A stretch of DNA of 64,000 bases from Arcobacter sp. (GCA_003252105.1 QKDL01000010.1:1-64000), one strand, 5' to 3'. Numbered from the stretch's first letter, positions 40,322 to 51,797 are shown. Made by a program: numbers and translations. The notes: a model not told the origin generated them from the letters alone.

Positions 40322-41005
40322 ATGATTAAATCAATTTCTAAGATAGGTTTAATAGGTACTTTGTTATTTGGTCTTTCAGGTTGCTATACTAAACAAGTTG
40401 TTGAAAATGATAGTAGCTATAATAAAGAAAACAAAGTAGCTGCAGATATAGAAAAATCTATTGCCGATGTTCAAGTAACAAAAGAATATATGGAGATAGC
40501 TAGAGATCAAGAGTATAATGTAAATACTCAAAGAACTTTAGAAGGGACAATCAATTCTTTAGCAACTCAAATGATGAGAAATAATAAAATGGTTACTAGA
40601 AAACCTGTATTAATTACTTCATTTGTTAGACTTGATAATTTCAAAAAAACAACTGAATTTGGTAGAATCGTTAGTGAAAGTTTGATTAATGAGATGTCAA
40701 ATAGAGGATTTAATATTATTGAATACAGAGGTCAATTAGCTGTATCAATAAATGAAAAAGGGGAATATTTTATTAGTAGAGACCCTTATAAAATCAAAGA
40801 TGAAATTCCAAATACTTACGTTGTAGTAGGTACTTATTCTAGACAATATGGTAAAATCATTTTAAATGCAAGAGTTATAGATAATGTTACAGGTAGAATT
40901 ATATCTACGGCTAGAGTTACTTATTTACATAGTATGAAAGATGATTGTACACTATTTAAAGATTGTAAACCAGCAAGAAAAATAAAAATCATTAAAGAAA
41001 AATAA
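40322..41005 (+). CDS. FlgO-family outer membrane lipoprotein
   Basis: Lipobox LFGLSGC; FVRLDNFKKTTEFGRIVSESLINEMSNRGF...INEKGEYFISRD. Confidence 0.82.
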   Translation: MIKSISKIGLIGTLLFGLSGCYTKQVVENDSSYNKENKVAADIEKSIADVQVTKEYMEIARDQEYNVNTQRTLEGTINSLATQMMRNNKMVTRKPVLITSFVRLDNFKKTTEFGRIVSESLINEMSNRGFNIIEYRGQLAVSINEKGEYFISRDPYKIKDEIPNTYVVVGTYSRQYGKIILNARVIDNVTGRIISTARVTYLHSMKDDCTLFKDCKPARKIKIIKEK

Positions 41006-41007
41006 TA

Positions 41008-41631
41008 TTGAATACAAAATATTTCACCTTTAAATTAGTTTTTTATTTTTTACTAATTTTATCATTTTCTGGATGTTCTTTAAAATCAATTATTGATGAT
41101 ACTCCAAGATATAATGATGAAACAATAATGTATAAAGTAAATGAGAATAAAATTTATGATAATTTAAATGGTGCAATAAACTCTTTGTCAAATCAATTAT
41201 TTTTAAATAATAGCAAAGATTTAAATAAATCTTATGAAAAAATAGCAATTTCCACTTTTACAAACAATGACAATATCAAAAAGACCTCTACTTTAGGTAG
41301 AGTTCTTTCTGAAAGTCTAATAAATGACCTTCACACAAAAGGTTTTAGAATAATTGACCTTACTACAAAAAATGACCTTTCTATCAATGATAAAGGGATA
41401 TTTTATTTATCAAGAGAGTTAAAAGAATTAAAAGAAAAAAATGGAGATATTTTAGTTCTTACAGGGACTTATTCTAAATTTGATTATGATTCAATTGTTC
41501 TTAATGCAAGACTATTAGATGTTCAAACAAGTGATGTAATATCTACGGCTAGAGTTATTTATACATATAAAGATTGTTCTTTAGTAGATTTGTGTGATGA
41601 TGAAAAAATCAGGGTTATAAAAGATAGATGA
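41008..41631 (+). CDS. FlgO-family lipoprotein (paralogue)
   Basis: Lipobox SFSGC; STLGRVLSESLINDLHTKGFRIID...SINDKGIFYLSRE; TTG start. Confidence 0.8.
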   Translation: MNTKYFTFKLVFYFLLILSFSGCSLKSIIDDTPRYNDETIMYKVNENKIYDNLNGAINSLSNQLFLNNSKDLNKSYEKIAISTFTNNDNIKKTSTLGRVLSESLINDLHTKGFRIIDLTTKNDLSINDKGIFYLSRELKELKEKNGDILVLTGTYSKFDYDSIVLNARLLDVQTSDVISTARVIYTYKDCSLVDLCDDEKIRVIKDR

Positions 41632-42212
41632 TGAGAATATTTAATATCTTTTTGTTACTAAGTGCAATGTTTTTATTAAATGGTTGTATTCCAAAAGCAA
41701 ATATACCATTTTTAGATATTGATGAATCTACTGATTTTAAAAAAGCAACTAAAGAGTTGGTTTCTGATATGCATGATGAGATTACACTAATAATTCCTCG
41801 TTCAAATAATCTTATATATGTGTCAGATTTTGTGAATATAAAGAATTTGAAAGTTACTTCTCAATTAGGTTTATTTCTTGCATCAGAAATCAAATCTCAT
41901 GTTACAACACACTTCAATGTAAAAATTAAAGAGATTGAATATTCAAAATATTTTAAAATAGATAATTCAGGAACTAAAATTTTATCAAGAGATATTGATG
42001 ATTTAAATGGATTGTCTTCTAAAAAGACCTTTATTTTAGCGGGAAGTTATGCACTAACATCAAGACAGTTAATGATGTATTTAAAACTTATTGATATGAA
42101 AACAGGAGAGCTTCTTCAATCTACTTCTACTAGTATCCCCCTAAACAGTGAAATAATAGATTTAGAAAATGAAAGAAATACTCCTTTTGTTATACCTCAC
42201 GTAGTACTATAA
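41628..42212 (+). CDS. FlgO-like lipoprotein (divergent paralogue)
   Basis: Lipobox LLNGC; TSQLGLFLASEIKSHV...IDNSGTKILSRD. Confidence 0.72.
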   Translation: MMRIFNIFLLLSAMFLLNGCIPKANIPFLDIDESTDFKKATKELVSDMHDEITLIIPRSNNLIYVSDFVNIKNLKVTSQLGLFLASEIKSHVTTHFNVKIKEIEYSKYFKIDNSGTKILSRDIDDLNGLSSKKTFILAGSYALTSRQLMMYLKLIDMKTGELLQSTSTSIPLNSEIIDLENERNTPFVIPHVVL

Positions 42213-42214
42213 TC

Positions 42215-42394
42215 TTAATAACCACATTGATTTGAATAATCACAATATACACTTCGAGGTTTTATTAATATAAGTTCCTTCGAATAGTTTGGATGATAAT
42301 ATCCATGCTGATAATACCCATGATGATAATCATGATAATAACAACCTGAGAATAAAAATACTGTAACTATTAGAGCAAACAATAATTTAAACAT
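42215..42394 (-). CDS. small His/Tyr-rich lipoprotein (59 aa)
   Basis: MFKLLFALIVTVFLFSGCYYHDYHHGYYQHGYYHPNYSKELILIKPRSVYCDYSNQCGY*; upstream aaaaaggga RBS-like; just under ORF-track cutoff. Confidence 0.72.
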   Translation of the reverse strand: MFKLLFALIVTVFLFSGCYYHDYHHGYYQHGYYHPNYSKELILIKPRSVYCDYSNQCGY

Positions 42395-42471
42395 AGTTTC
42401 CCTTTTTGATTTTATAACCTTAGTTTATCATTTTCTTAATAAATTTAAAATTTCAATCAAATTTTTATACC

Positions 42472-44037
42472 TTAAAGTATCTCTTGGATTAAAAATTGTG
42501 GGGAAATCTCACCTCTAAATTCATTTTTGTTTACAGAAACAATAATATCAATTGTATTAGATTGAATATTTTCATCAGCATGAAATTTTAAAGCTTCAAA
42601 TACAACCCCATCATTATCAAGAACAAGTTTTAAATGGTTTTTATCTTTTCCAAAAAATTGTGTTTTAATAATATTTGAATTTGATATTTTAAATACCGGA
42701 CGGTTGTTTTCTAATCCATATGGTTCAAATTTTTCAATGATATTTAAAAACTCTATATCAACACTAGCAATATCAAGTTCTCCTAAAACATTTAAATCAA
42801 TATGAAGTTCTTCCGGAGCTATATTTAATAACTGGTTAATTCTTTTTTTAAACTCTTCCAGATTTGATGCTTTTAATGATAATCCAGCAGCATTTTTATG
42901 CCCTCCAAAACCTATTAATAAATCAGAAGTTTTTTCAATGATTGAATGAAGATTTATATTTGCATTTGCCCTTGCACTACCTTTTGCTATTCCATTGTTT
43001 ATTGAAAAAATAAATGCAGGTTTTTTATAGCTATTTGACAGTTTAGATGCAACAATCCCTATAACTCCCTCATGCCAATTTTCTCCCCAAACTACTACAG
43101 CATTGTCTTGGGCATTTGAAGCTTCATTTGCTTTTTTTGAGATATCTTCTTGTAAAGTTTTCCTATAACAATTTAATTCTTCTAATAGTTGAAGTGTTTC
43201 ATTAGCTTCATATTCATTTGAAGCCAATAAAAATGATAAAGCAATAGAAGCATCATCCATCCTTCCTGCACTATTTATTTTTGGAGCAATTGTAAAACCA
43301 ACATCATCAGATACAAAAATATTTTTTTGCATCATATCATTGATTTTTTTAAATGCAGGTCTTGATGAGGTTTTAATCATCTTTAAGCCATGTTTTACCA
43401 TAGTATAATTTAGATTCTTCATAGGCATTATATCAGCTATGATTGCCACACATAAAAGGTCAAAATAGCTTTGAAGGCTTATATCAAAATTCAACTCTTT
43501 TTTTATAGCTGCACATAAATACCAAGCAACTTGCGCTCCACAAATATCTTTGAATGGAAATGTACAATCTTTTTGTTTTGGATTTATTATAGCTAAGGCT
43601 TGTGGTATTTCAAGACCTACTGTATGATGATCTGTTATGATTAAATCAATATTTTTTTCTTTTAATTTTTTAGAAGCTTCGACTGCTGAAATTCCATTGT
43701 CAACTGTAATTACAAGTCCTGAATCAATCATATCAACTATTTTTGCAGATAAGCCATAACCATGTTCAAATCTATTTGGAATAATGTGTTTGACTTTTTT
43801 CCCAACTTTTGAAAAGAAATCAACAATAATTGCTGTTGATACAACTCCATCAACATCATAATCTCCAACAATAGTAATAGGTTCATTATCTAAAATAGCT
43901 TTTTTAATTCTTTGAGTAGCAATTTGTATATCTTTAAAACTATCAGGTGTAGGAATATTTGCCAATCGAGAGTATTTATTGCTCTCGTGGCGTTTTGAAA
44001 GTATTTTATATAACTCTTCTTTTGTAATTTTATTCAT
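42472..44037 (-). CDS. recJ: single-stranded-DNA-specific exonuclease RecJ
   Basis: IVGDYDVDGVVSTAI, LIITDHHTVG, GGHKNAAGLSL. Confidence 0.94.
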   Translation of the reverse strand: MNKITKEELYKILSKRHESNKYSRLANIPTPDSFKDIQIATQRIKKAILDNEPITIVGDYDVDGVVSTAIIVDFFSKVGKKVKHIIPNRFEHGYGLSAKIVDMIDSGLVITVDNGISAVEASKKLKEKNIDLIITDHHTVGLEIPQALAIINPKQKDCTFPFKDICGAQVAWYLCAAIKKELNFDISLQSYFDLLCVAIIADIMPMKNLNYTMVKHGLKMIKTSSRPAFKKINDMMQKNIFVSDDVGFTIAPKINSAGRMDDASIALSFLLASNEYEANETLQLLEELNCYRKTLQEDISKKANEASNAQDNAVVVWGENWHEGVIGIVASKLSNSYKKPAFIFSINNGIAKGSARANANINLHSIIEKTSDLLIGFGGHKNAAGLSLKASNLEEFKKRINQLLNIAPEELHIDLNVLGELDIASVDIEFLNIIEKFEPYGLENNRPVFKISNSNIIKTQFFGKDKNHLKLVLDNDGVVFEALKFHADENIQSNTIDIIVSVNKNEFRGEISPQFLIQEIL

Positions 44038-44040
44038 TAA

Positions 44041-45654
44041 TTACTTTTTATTAGATTGTTTTACAAACTCTAAAATAATTGGATTTGGTGTTTCAAGGTG
44101 AGAAGTAAACTCAGGGTGAAATTGTACACCAACAAACCAAGGATGTTCTTTTAGTTCAATTGCTTCAATTAGACCATTTGATTGTCCAGAGATTATCATC
44201 CCTGCTTCTTCTAATCTATCTTTATATGCAGGATTAGCTTCATATCTGTGTCTATGTCTTTCATAATACACTTCTTCTTTTCCATAAGCTATTTGAAGTT
44301 TCGAACCTTTTAATGGTTCAAAAGGGTATTCACCTAATCTCATAGTACCACCCATTGGAGATTCATGTGTTCTTAATTGTTTATTTCCACTTTGGTCTAT
44401 AAATTCATCAATTAAATAGATAATTGGTTCTTCACAGTTTTCTTCAAACTCAATTGAGTTAGCTTTTTCTATACCTAATACATTTCTAGCAAACTCTACA
44501 ATAGCTAACTGCATACCTAAACAGATACCAAGATATGGGATATTGTTTTCTCTTGCGTATTTAATTGCTTGAAGTTTTCCATCAACTCCTCTGTGCCCAA
44601 AACCACCTGCTACTAGAATACCATCAGCATTTCCAATAATATCATATGCTCCTACATCTTCAATTCTTTCACTATCACACCAGTGGATATTTACTTTTGT
44701 ATTTAGATGTGCTCCTGCATGAACTAGAGCTTCGATTAGAGATTTATAAGATTCTTTTAAATCTAAATATTTACCAACAAATGCAATAGTTACTTCATCT
44801 TGTGGTACTAAAATATTTTTTACCAATGTATCCCATTTTTCCATATTTGGCTTAATCTTGATATAAAAATGCTCTGATAAAGCGTTTAATATTCCCTCTT
44901 TGATAAAGTGTAAAGGAACTTGGTAGATTGATTGTGCATCACCTGCTTCAATAACTGCATTTTTATCAATATCACAAGATAAAGCTAATTTATCTTTTAA
45001 ATTTTTTGGAAGAGGTTTTTCTGTTCTACAAACTAACATATGTGGAGTAATACCAATTCTTCTTAACTCTTGAACTGAGTGTTGAGTTGGTTTTGTTTTT
45101 AATTCACCTGCAGCTCTAATATAAGGAACTAATGTAACATGGATATTCATAGTATTTGTTTTTGGAAGTTCATGTCTTATAGCTCTTATTGCTTCCATAA
45201 AAGGTAAACCTTCAATATCTCCTACTGTTCCACCAAGTTCAATGATTAAAAAATCATTATCATCTGCTGCTGCGTAGATTCTGTCTTTAATCTCATCTAC
45301 AACATGGGGAATAATTTGGATAGTTTTACCTAAATAACCACCTTCTCTTTCTCTTTTAATTACACTTTGGTAAACTTGCCCAGTAGTAAAAGAGTTTTTT
45401 GCTGTTAGTGTTTGGTCTATAAATCTTTCATAGTTTCCTAAATCTAAGTCTGTTTCTGCTCCATCGGCTGTAACAAAAACCTCTCCATGTTCAAGTGGAC
45501 TCATTGTTCCTGGGTCTACATTTAAATAAGGGTCTATTTTTAACATAGATACTTTAAACCCTGATTGTTTTAATATTGTCGCAATAGAAGCTGAGGTAAT
45601 ACCTTTACCAAGTGAACTTAAAACTCCACCTGTTACAAATATAAATTTAGTCAT
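44041..45654 (-). CDS. pyrG: CTP synthase
   Basis: [22 protein letters not shown]; GATase [16 protein letters not shown]. Confidence 0.97.
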   Translation of the reverse strand: MTKFIFVTGGVLSSLGKGITSASIATILKQSGFKVSMLKIDPYLNVDPGTMSPLEHGEVFVTADGAETDLDLGNYERFIDQTLTAKNSFTTGQVYQSVIKREREGGYLGKTIQIIPHVVDEIKDRIYAAADDNDFLIIELGGTVGDIEGLPFMEAIRAIRHELPKTNTMNIHVTLVPYIRAAGELKTKPTQHSVQELRRIGITPHMLVCRTEKPLPKNLKDKLALSCDIDKNAVIEAGDAQSIYQVPLHFIKEGILNALSEHFYIKIKPNMEKWDTLVKNILVPQDEVTIAFVGKYLDLKESYKSLIEALVHAGAHLNTKVNIHWCDSERIEDVGAYDIIGNADGILVAGGFGHRGVDGKLQAIKYARENNIPYLGICLGMQLAIVEFARNVLGIEKANSIEFEENCEEPIIYLIDEFIDQSGNKQLRTHESPMGGTMRLGEYPFEPLKGSKLQIAYGKEEVYYERHRHRYEANPAYKDRLEEAGMIISGQSNGLIEAIELKEHPWFVGVQFHPEFTSHLETPNPIILEFVKQSNKK

Positions 45655-45768
45655 TATGAAAAACTCCGTAATATGTAATAGTTATGATTGTATATGAATT
45701 ATTCGGCGATTATAGCTAATCGATGGTTAATATGTTGTTAAATAAAGAAGAGAGTTCTCTTCTTTATT

Positions 45769-47154
45769 TTATTTCTTTAATTTATCTGCTCTAGGATAGA
45801 TAAATACTGCTTCTCTTAAAACAGATACTCTTTGAGGCTCATCCTCTGCATAAGCTCTAATTGTAACAGTGATTGGTGTATCTTTTGTTACATCATTTAC
45901 TAATAATTTATCAGTAGTTAAAATTACAACTTGTTTAGAAAGTTTTTTTGGAGCCAATGTAAATGGTTTAAATCTCTCAATTTTAATATCTGGATGATCA
46001 ACAACCTCTAAATTATATTTATGTGGTTTTGAATCAGTATTTTGGAAAAGGAATAAGAAGTTATTTGAAACAACATTTCCCTCTTTGATTTTGTATAATT
46101 GAGTAGTTTTATTTACATTTAACAACATATGCTCTTTTTCTCCACCCATAACAAATAATAAAGCTAAAATTAAAATCAATGCTGCACTATACATAATTGT
46201 AGATTTTCTTACAACTTTAGTAGGAATATCTTTTTCTATTTTGTTTGTACTTGACCATTGAACAAGAGATTCTTTTCCTAGTTTTCCCATAACTTGAGTA
46301 CAGGCATCAACACACTCTAAACAGTTTATACATTCAAGTTGTAAACCTTTTCTAATATCAATATGAGTAGGACATACAGTCACACAACTTTCACAAGTAG
46401 TACACTCATTTGCAGCATCTGGTAAATCTTTTTGTTTGAAAATAATTTTTTCTCTACTATCATTATAGATATTACCACCTCTTTTAGTTGAGTAGATAGC
46501 TTGATATGTATTGTCATCATATAATACTGATTGAACCCTTGAATATGGACATACATAAACGCAGAAGTTTTCTTTCATCCAAACAACATCATATACTAGA
46601 AAACCTGCAATTGCTAAAACAAAACCAATTAAAAACCAGTGCTCTGCTGGGTCTTGAAGATATGCAAAGAAATCTTCAGGAGGTACAAAATACCACATAA
46701 AATCCGCTGCTGCGATTAGTGATAAAGCTGTCCAAATCAAAATTGCAACTACTTTTTTAGATGCATTTTCTGCTTTTTTCCAGTCAGGTTCTTTTTGTTT
46801 ATTTTTAATTCTTCTAAGACCTAATAGTTTACTCTCTATAAAATCTCTATAAATCACCCTAAATATTGTTTGTGGACATGCCCATCCACACCAAGCTCTT
46901 CCTCCAATTGCAGTAACTGCAAAAATACCTAAAAAAAGCAGCATTAATAAAAATGGCATTAGATATAATTCTTGCATATCAAATGCTACTCCCATTAGAT
47001 GCAGTTGCTTTTTATCAAATGATAATAAGAAAATATGGTTACCATCAATTCTTATAAAAGGCAATGCCAAAGATATTATCGTTGCAAGTGCATATGCATA
47101 ATATCTTTTTATTCTGTAAGGAGTTTGTTTTACTGCTGTAGTAGTTCCTTCCAT
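45769..47154 (-). CDS. ccoG: cytochrome c oxidase accessory protein CcoG
   Basis: GRAWCGWACPQTIFR; CTTCESCVTVCPTHIDIRKGLQLECINCLECVDAC. Confidence 0.95.
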   Translation of the reverse strand: MEGTTTAVKQTPYRIKRYYAYALATIISLALPFIRIDGNHIFLLSFDKKQLHLMGVAFDMQELYLMPFLLMLLFLGIFAVTAIGGRAWCGWACPQTIFRVIYRDFIESKLLGLRRIKNKQKEPDWKKAENASKKVVAILIWTALSLIAAADFMWYFVPPEDFFAYLQDPAEHWFLIGFVLAIAGFLVYDVVWMKENFCVYVCPYSRVQSVLYDDNTYQAIYSTKRGGNIYNDSREKIIFKQKDLPDAANECTTCESCVTVCPTHIDIRKGLQLECINCLECVDACTQVMGKLGKESLVQWSSTNKIEKDIPTKVVRKSTIMYSAALILILALLFVMGGEKEHMLLNVNKTTQLYKIKEGNVVSNNFLFLFQNTDSKPHKYNLEVVDHPDIKIERFKPFTLAPKKLSKQVVILTTDKLLVNDVTKDTPITVTIRAYAEDEPQRVSVLREAVFIYPRADKLKK

Positions 47155-47360
47155 TTTCTCGTCCTATATTAATTTTTCTAATTTTATATAAATTAACCTT
47201 ATAATAAGCATAAACTATTATAAGTTTAAATTATGATAAAAAGTATGCTTATTTTTTAAATTGCTTTATTTTTCAAGACTTTTTAATTCTTAAATTAGAA
47301 TAAGTTTAAAATTCATTAATATCTTTTTTAATAATCATAAGTTATAAAAAGATGGGTATT

Positions 47361-48431
47361 TTATATTAAATCAGATAATTTAGATACCATATATAATAAC
47401 TCTTCTTTTTCATTTAATCCATCAATAAATCTTTGTGGGATATTTTCAAAACCAACTTGCGCACCAATAAGTGCTCCTGTTAGAATAGCTCTTGCTTGGT
47501 TTTGTCCACCGCCATTTATAGCGTGTAAAACTCCACTTTCAAAATCATCTTTAAATCTAGCTGCTAGATAATAACTAGCTGGTAGTATATGATAAATAGC
47601 ACAAGGCATTCCATATACAAGTGATACCTTCCATGCAGGTTCTATTTTTATATCTTTATCCTCAGCTGCTTGTGCCATAAATGAGGGTGAAAGTAGGGCA
47701 TCTGGAGATGCAAAAAGTCCAATATTTGAAGGGTCTTTACTTCCTACTTTTGGTGGTTGGAAGTTATCAGAGGTAACAGCATGAAATGGCAAATCTCCAT
47801 TTTTAACTAGTTTCATTAGTTTTGCAGAGATTTTTTTATCTAATTTTTTCCCTTGGATAAGTTGAGCTAAAACAGCTCCATATGCTACAGTCATGGAACC
47901 TATTATATCATCTACTTGAGTTAAAAAAGTATTATGAGAGATAGATTTTGCAAGTTCTTTTGGCTCATATGCATATCTTATAGCAAGAGCAAGTGTTCTC
48001 TCAATTGCTTCTGTTGTATCTGCTCGACTTCCAACTTTATCCCATGGAAGGTTTTGCTCAACCCTTTGTCTATAAACTTCCCTAATAGATTGGGAAGTAT
48101 ATCCACCAACTCCATGGGTAGGAATACCATCAATTTTGGTAAACAAATCCTCATCAAGTTTTTTACAAAAATCCTCTTGATTGTATCCATTGTTATCTAG
48201 TATAGATTGAACCATAAGTTTGAGTATATATCCAGCTTGAGATAAATCACCTGCTTTTTGATTTTCATGGTATCTTCCTTTTTTAGGATTTGTATAATCA
48301 TTTATCCACGTACTATAATCTTTGTGTTGTTCCTCTAAATCATAATACCAATGACACCCCAAAGCCAAAGCATCTCCAATAAATGCTCCAATAAGTGCCC
48401 CTTTAGCTCTATCTTGTTTTGAAATACTCAT
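47361..48431 (-). CDS. ADP-ribosylglycohydrolase family protein
   Basis: RAKGALIGAFIGDALALGCHWYY, GGGQNQARAILTGALIGAQVG. Confidence 0.88.
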   Translation of the reverse strand: MSISKQDRAKGALIGAFIGDALALGCHWYYDLEEQHKDYSTWINDYTNPKKGRYHENQKAGDLSQAGYILKLMVQSILDNNGYNQEDFCKKLDEDLFTKIDGIPTHGVGGYTSQSIREVYRQRVEQNLPWDKVGSRADTTEAIERTLALAIRYAYEPKELAKSISHNTFLTQVDDIIGSMTVAYGAVLAQLIQGKKLDKKISAKLMKLVKNGDLPFHAVTSDNFQPPKVGSKDPSNIGLFASPDALLSPSFMAQAAEDKDIKIEPAWKVSLVYGMPCAIYHILPASYYLAARFKDDFESGVLHAINGGGQNQARAILTGALIGAQVGFENIPQRFIDGLNEKEELLYMVSKLSDLI

Positions 48432-48460
48432 AATAACTCCTTGGTAATTTTTATAAAATA

Positions 48461-50179
48461 TTAATCCTCATTATTCAAACCATTATGAAGTTTCCTTATT
48501 GTTTCATAATCATCTTTTCTAAAATAGGTTAATATCTCTATAACTTCTTCTCTTGTTCTTCCTAGATTTAGAAGAGTTTCAGCTCCTAACCTTAGACTTC
48601 CTTCTGATGATTCTGGCATAGCCCACGAAGCACCATGACTTAAGAGTGCATCTCTTGTTTTCATATTTTTTGTTCTTGATAGGATTCTTAAACTTGGAAA
48701 TTGATTTCTTATATGTGAAACAATTTTTGATGAAGTATGATGGCTATCAACAGTGACAATAACTGCTTGCGCTTTTTCCAAACCTATTTGGGATAGAAAG
48801 TCAAGATTACTTAACTCTCCATAATAAACAGCTCTTCCCTCTTTTTGACCAAGTTCTACTCTTTGGGGGTCTATATCAAAAGCTACAAATGGTACATTTG
48901 CATGGTTTAACATCGTTGCAACAAGTCTTCCTACTCTTCCGTAACCTGCTATTATAACACCTTCCCATTCATCATTTGGAACATAAGCAGACTTAATCTC
49001 AATAGGAGTTGTATCAAATTTTATTGATAGTTTCTCACTTATATTTACAACAATAGGAGTGATTAACATACTAAATGAAATGATTGTAACAGCTGCAACA
49101 AACATCTCATCTGAGATAACACCTAAAGCTTTAGCTGCTCCAAAAACAACAAATCCAAACTCTCCACTTTGGGCTAATAAAAAAGAAACAGAGATAGCAG
49201 TTGAACGTTTATAACCCATAAAAAGCATAATTGAAAATAAAACTACAATTTTTATACCCATAATCACAACTAAATGTTGAACCAAAATCAAAGGGTCGTT
49301 TAACATAGCTTTTAAGTCAATTGACATCCCCACTGCTACAAAAAACAGTGTCATTAAAAGACCTTTATACGGTTCTACATGCGCTTGTATTTGATAATGG
49401 TATCTAGAACTTGACAAAATCATACCCATAATAAATGCACCCAATGCCATAGATAAACCTGCATGTTCCATTGCCCAAGCTGCAAATACAACTGATAAAA
49501 TTACAGAGAAAAAGAATGCATCTTTGTTTTGATTTCTTGCTAAATAGTCTAATACTTTAGGTATCACAAATTTTCCAAGAACAAGTAATAGTAAAATAAG
49601 TGCTACAGCTATTAAAATTTGTTGCCATAAAGGATGGCCATCTGTTAGATTTCCTTTATCAGCCAAAATTGGAACAAGTGCCAATAGCGGTACAACTGCT
49701 AAATCTTGCATCAATAAAATGGAAAAACTACTTTTACCCATAGGGGAATAAAGCTCCCCTTTCTCTTGTAAAATCTGCATAACAAAAGCAGTTGAAGAAA
49801 GGGCGAAGGTTAAACCAACCAATATTGCAACTTGCCATGAGCTAGAATAAAAAACAGAGTATAAAAATATAAAAAATCCAGAAACTAAAATCTGAGCACT
49901 ACCAAGACCAAAAACCTCTTTTCTCATACTCCATAATTTTTTTGGTTGCATCTCTAAACCAATTACAAAAAGTAGTAATACCACTCCAAACTCAGTGATA
50001 TGACGAACCGCTTCAACTTTATCAGTTAAAATTGGTCCAGGTGAATAAGGTCCTACAATAACCCCTGCAACTAACAATCCTAATATACTACCCAAACCTA
50101 AATATTTTGATAGGGTGATTAAGACTGTAGCAACAACAATTAAATACAAGGTTGAATTTAGTAGTTCTGCATTTGTCAT
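48461..50179 (-). CDS. monovalent cation:proton antiporter-2 (Kef-type) with TrkA-N domain
   Basis: LGLLVAGVIVGPY, 12-TM region, GVIIAGYGRVGRLVATML. Confidence 0.9.
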   Translation of the reverse strand: MTNAELLNSTLYLIVVATVLITLSKYLGLGSILGLLVAGVIVGPYSPGPILTDKVEAVRHITEFGVVLLLFVIGLEMQPKKLWSMRKEVFGLGSAQILVSGFFIFLYSVFYSSSWQVAILVGLTFALSSTAFVMQILQEKGELYSPMGKSSFSILLMQDLAVVPLLALVPILADKGNLTDGHPLWQQILIAVALILLLLVLGKFVIPKVLDYLARNQNKDAFFFSVILSVVFAAWAMEHAGLSMALGAFIMGMILSSSRYHYQIQAHVEPYKGLLMTLFFVAVGMSIDLKAMLNDPLILVQHLVVIMGIKIVVLFSIMLFMGYKRSTAISVSFLLAQSGEFGFVVFGAAKALGVISDEMFVAAVTIISFSMLITPIVVNISEKLSIKFDTTPIEIKSAYVPNDEWEGVIIAGYGRVGRLVATMLNHANVPFVAFDIDPQRVELGQKEGRAVYYGELSNLDFLSQIGLEKAQAVIVTVDSHHTSSKIVSHIRNQFPSLRILSRTKNMKTRDALLSHGASWAMPESSEGSLRLGAETLLNLGRTREEVIEILTYFRKDDYETIRKLHNGLNNED

Positions 50180-50576
50180 TGTAATCCTTGAATAAAGTAA
50201 TTTATAATTAATATCAATATTATATTTTACTGAATAATATTAAAGAAATGATTAGAGATGTTTTAAAATATATAAGAAACTTTAAAATAATAATATTGGT
50301 ATATTATCAGATTAACTGCTAATATAATGAAAGTCAGAATTTATTTTTTATTAATGTAAGATACATTAGTTATTGAGAATATGAAATAATTGTTGAAATT
50401 TCACCTCAATTAGGAACTTGATTTTTAATTCTATATATACTTCAAAGTCAATTTTTAATTAATAATATAAGTTTACTTACTAATCCAATCAATGCAATTA
50501 TAATAGAAGCCAACATTGTTTTTTGAATTGGTTTTTGATAGTTATAGTTAGATTAACTTAAATATTTAAAGGCACC

Positions 50577-51134
50577 TTATTTTTCTAAAATTCCATATCC
50601 TAAATTTTCATTACTTAATTTTTTTATAGTTTTCCAACCATTTTTTGAAAGCCCATTAACAATAAATCTATTAATCAAACCACTTCCAACTAAAATAATA
50701 GAGTTGTATTGATTCGACATCTCAATTAGTTCATTCACAGAAAGTTGGACTCTAATTTTAGACTCTTTGAATGATTCTGAATATTTTGAAAAACCTAAAA
50801 ACCATAAAACTCTATAAATTACCAACCACATTTTAGGTTTTAATCTTAGTAGTTTATTTTTACTATATGGAATCTCAAACTCATTAAATATAGAGTTCTC
50901 TTCAAAAATGTCTTTATTAAAAAGTTTGATAGTGTCTTTACTTCTTTGTAATTTACTACTTAACACAATGTCACTATTATTAAAAATTTCAATTAAATCA
51001 TCATTGATATGGTTTGGTATGTTAATTTTAGTATTGTTGTATTCTTCAATCCATTTACCAAATTCATATGATGTAATATTATTATGATAATCTATATCCA
51101 CTTCACTATGCCTAACTAAAATAATTTGCTTCAT
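50577..51134 (-). CDS. histidine phosphatase family protein
   Basis: IILVRHSEVD, SSKLQRSKDT. Confidence 0.78.
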   Translation of the reverse strand: MKQIILVRHSEVDIDYHNNITSYEFGKWIEEYNNTKINIPNHINDDLIEIFNNSDIVLSSKLQRSKDTIKLFNKDIFEENSIFNEFEIPYSKNKLLRLKPKMWLVIYRVLWFLGFSKYSESFKESKIRVQLSVNELIEMSNQYNSIILVGSGLINRFIVNGLSKNGWKTIKKLSNENLGYGILEK

Positions 51135-51181
51135 CTTATCTCTTTATATTTACTCTAGAATTTATAGAATTAAGTCTAGAG

Positions 51182-51769
51182 TTATTTAACCTTTTCATAG
51201 CTTTTTAATAAAAACAATAATTGTTTAGTGTGATTAATAAAGTTTTCTTTTGTAGCAATTGTAGGTGATAAAGATATTTCACCCCAAGTAGAAGTAATAA
51301 AAAACCTTGCAAGTGCACGTGTATTAAAACCTTCTACTTCCCCTTTATCAATTGCTGTTTGTAATAATGATGAAAGATTGTTTACAAAGGTTTCAAATTT
51401 ACTTATAACCAATGTATCAAAATCTTTATCCAAAGAAGACATCTCAACCATAATTCTATGTAAAGGGCAACCATGAGTTATTAATAACTCATGATCAGTC
51501 ATTTTTTGGAATATATTCTCTAGTGTTTTAAAAACACTACAATCTCTTTCTTCTTGAAAATTGAAAAACTTATCCATCTTTGGTGAAATTCGCTCATTTA
51601 TTACGGCAAGACTTAACTCTTTTTTTGACTTAAAAAAATGATATAAACTTCCTTTTGGAACACCTGCATTTTTTAAAATAGATGAAATTGATGCTCCATG
51701 ATAACCATTTGTATAAATCTCTAAAAATGCAGCATCAATTAATTTATCTCGTGTATCATTTATCATCAT
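51182..51769 (-). CDS. TetR/AcrR family transcriptional regulator
   Basis: DTRDKLIDAAFLEIYTNGYHGASISSILKNAGVPKGSLYHFFKSKKEL. Confidence 0.92.
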   Translation of the reverse strand: MMINDTRDKLIDAAFLEIYTNGYHGASISSILKNAGVPKGSLYHFFKSKKELSLAVINERISPKMDKFFNFQEERDCSVFKTLENIFQKMTDHELLITHGCPLHRIMVEMSSLDKDFDTLVISKFETFVNNLSSLLQTAIDKGEVEGFNTRALARFFITSTWGEISLSPTIATKENFINHTKQLLFLLKSYEKVK

Positions 51770-51797
51770 TCTAATAAAACCTTTTTATGTAAGTATA

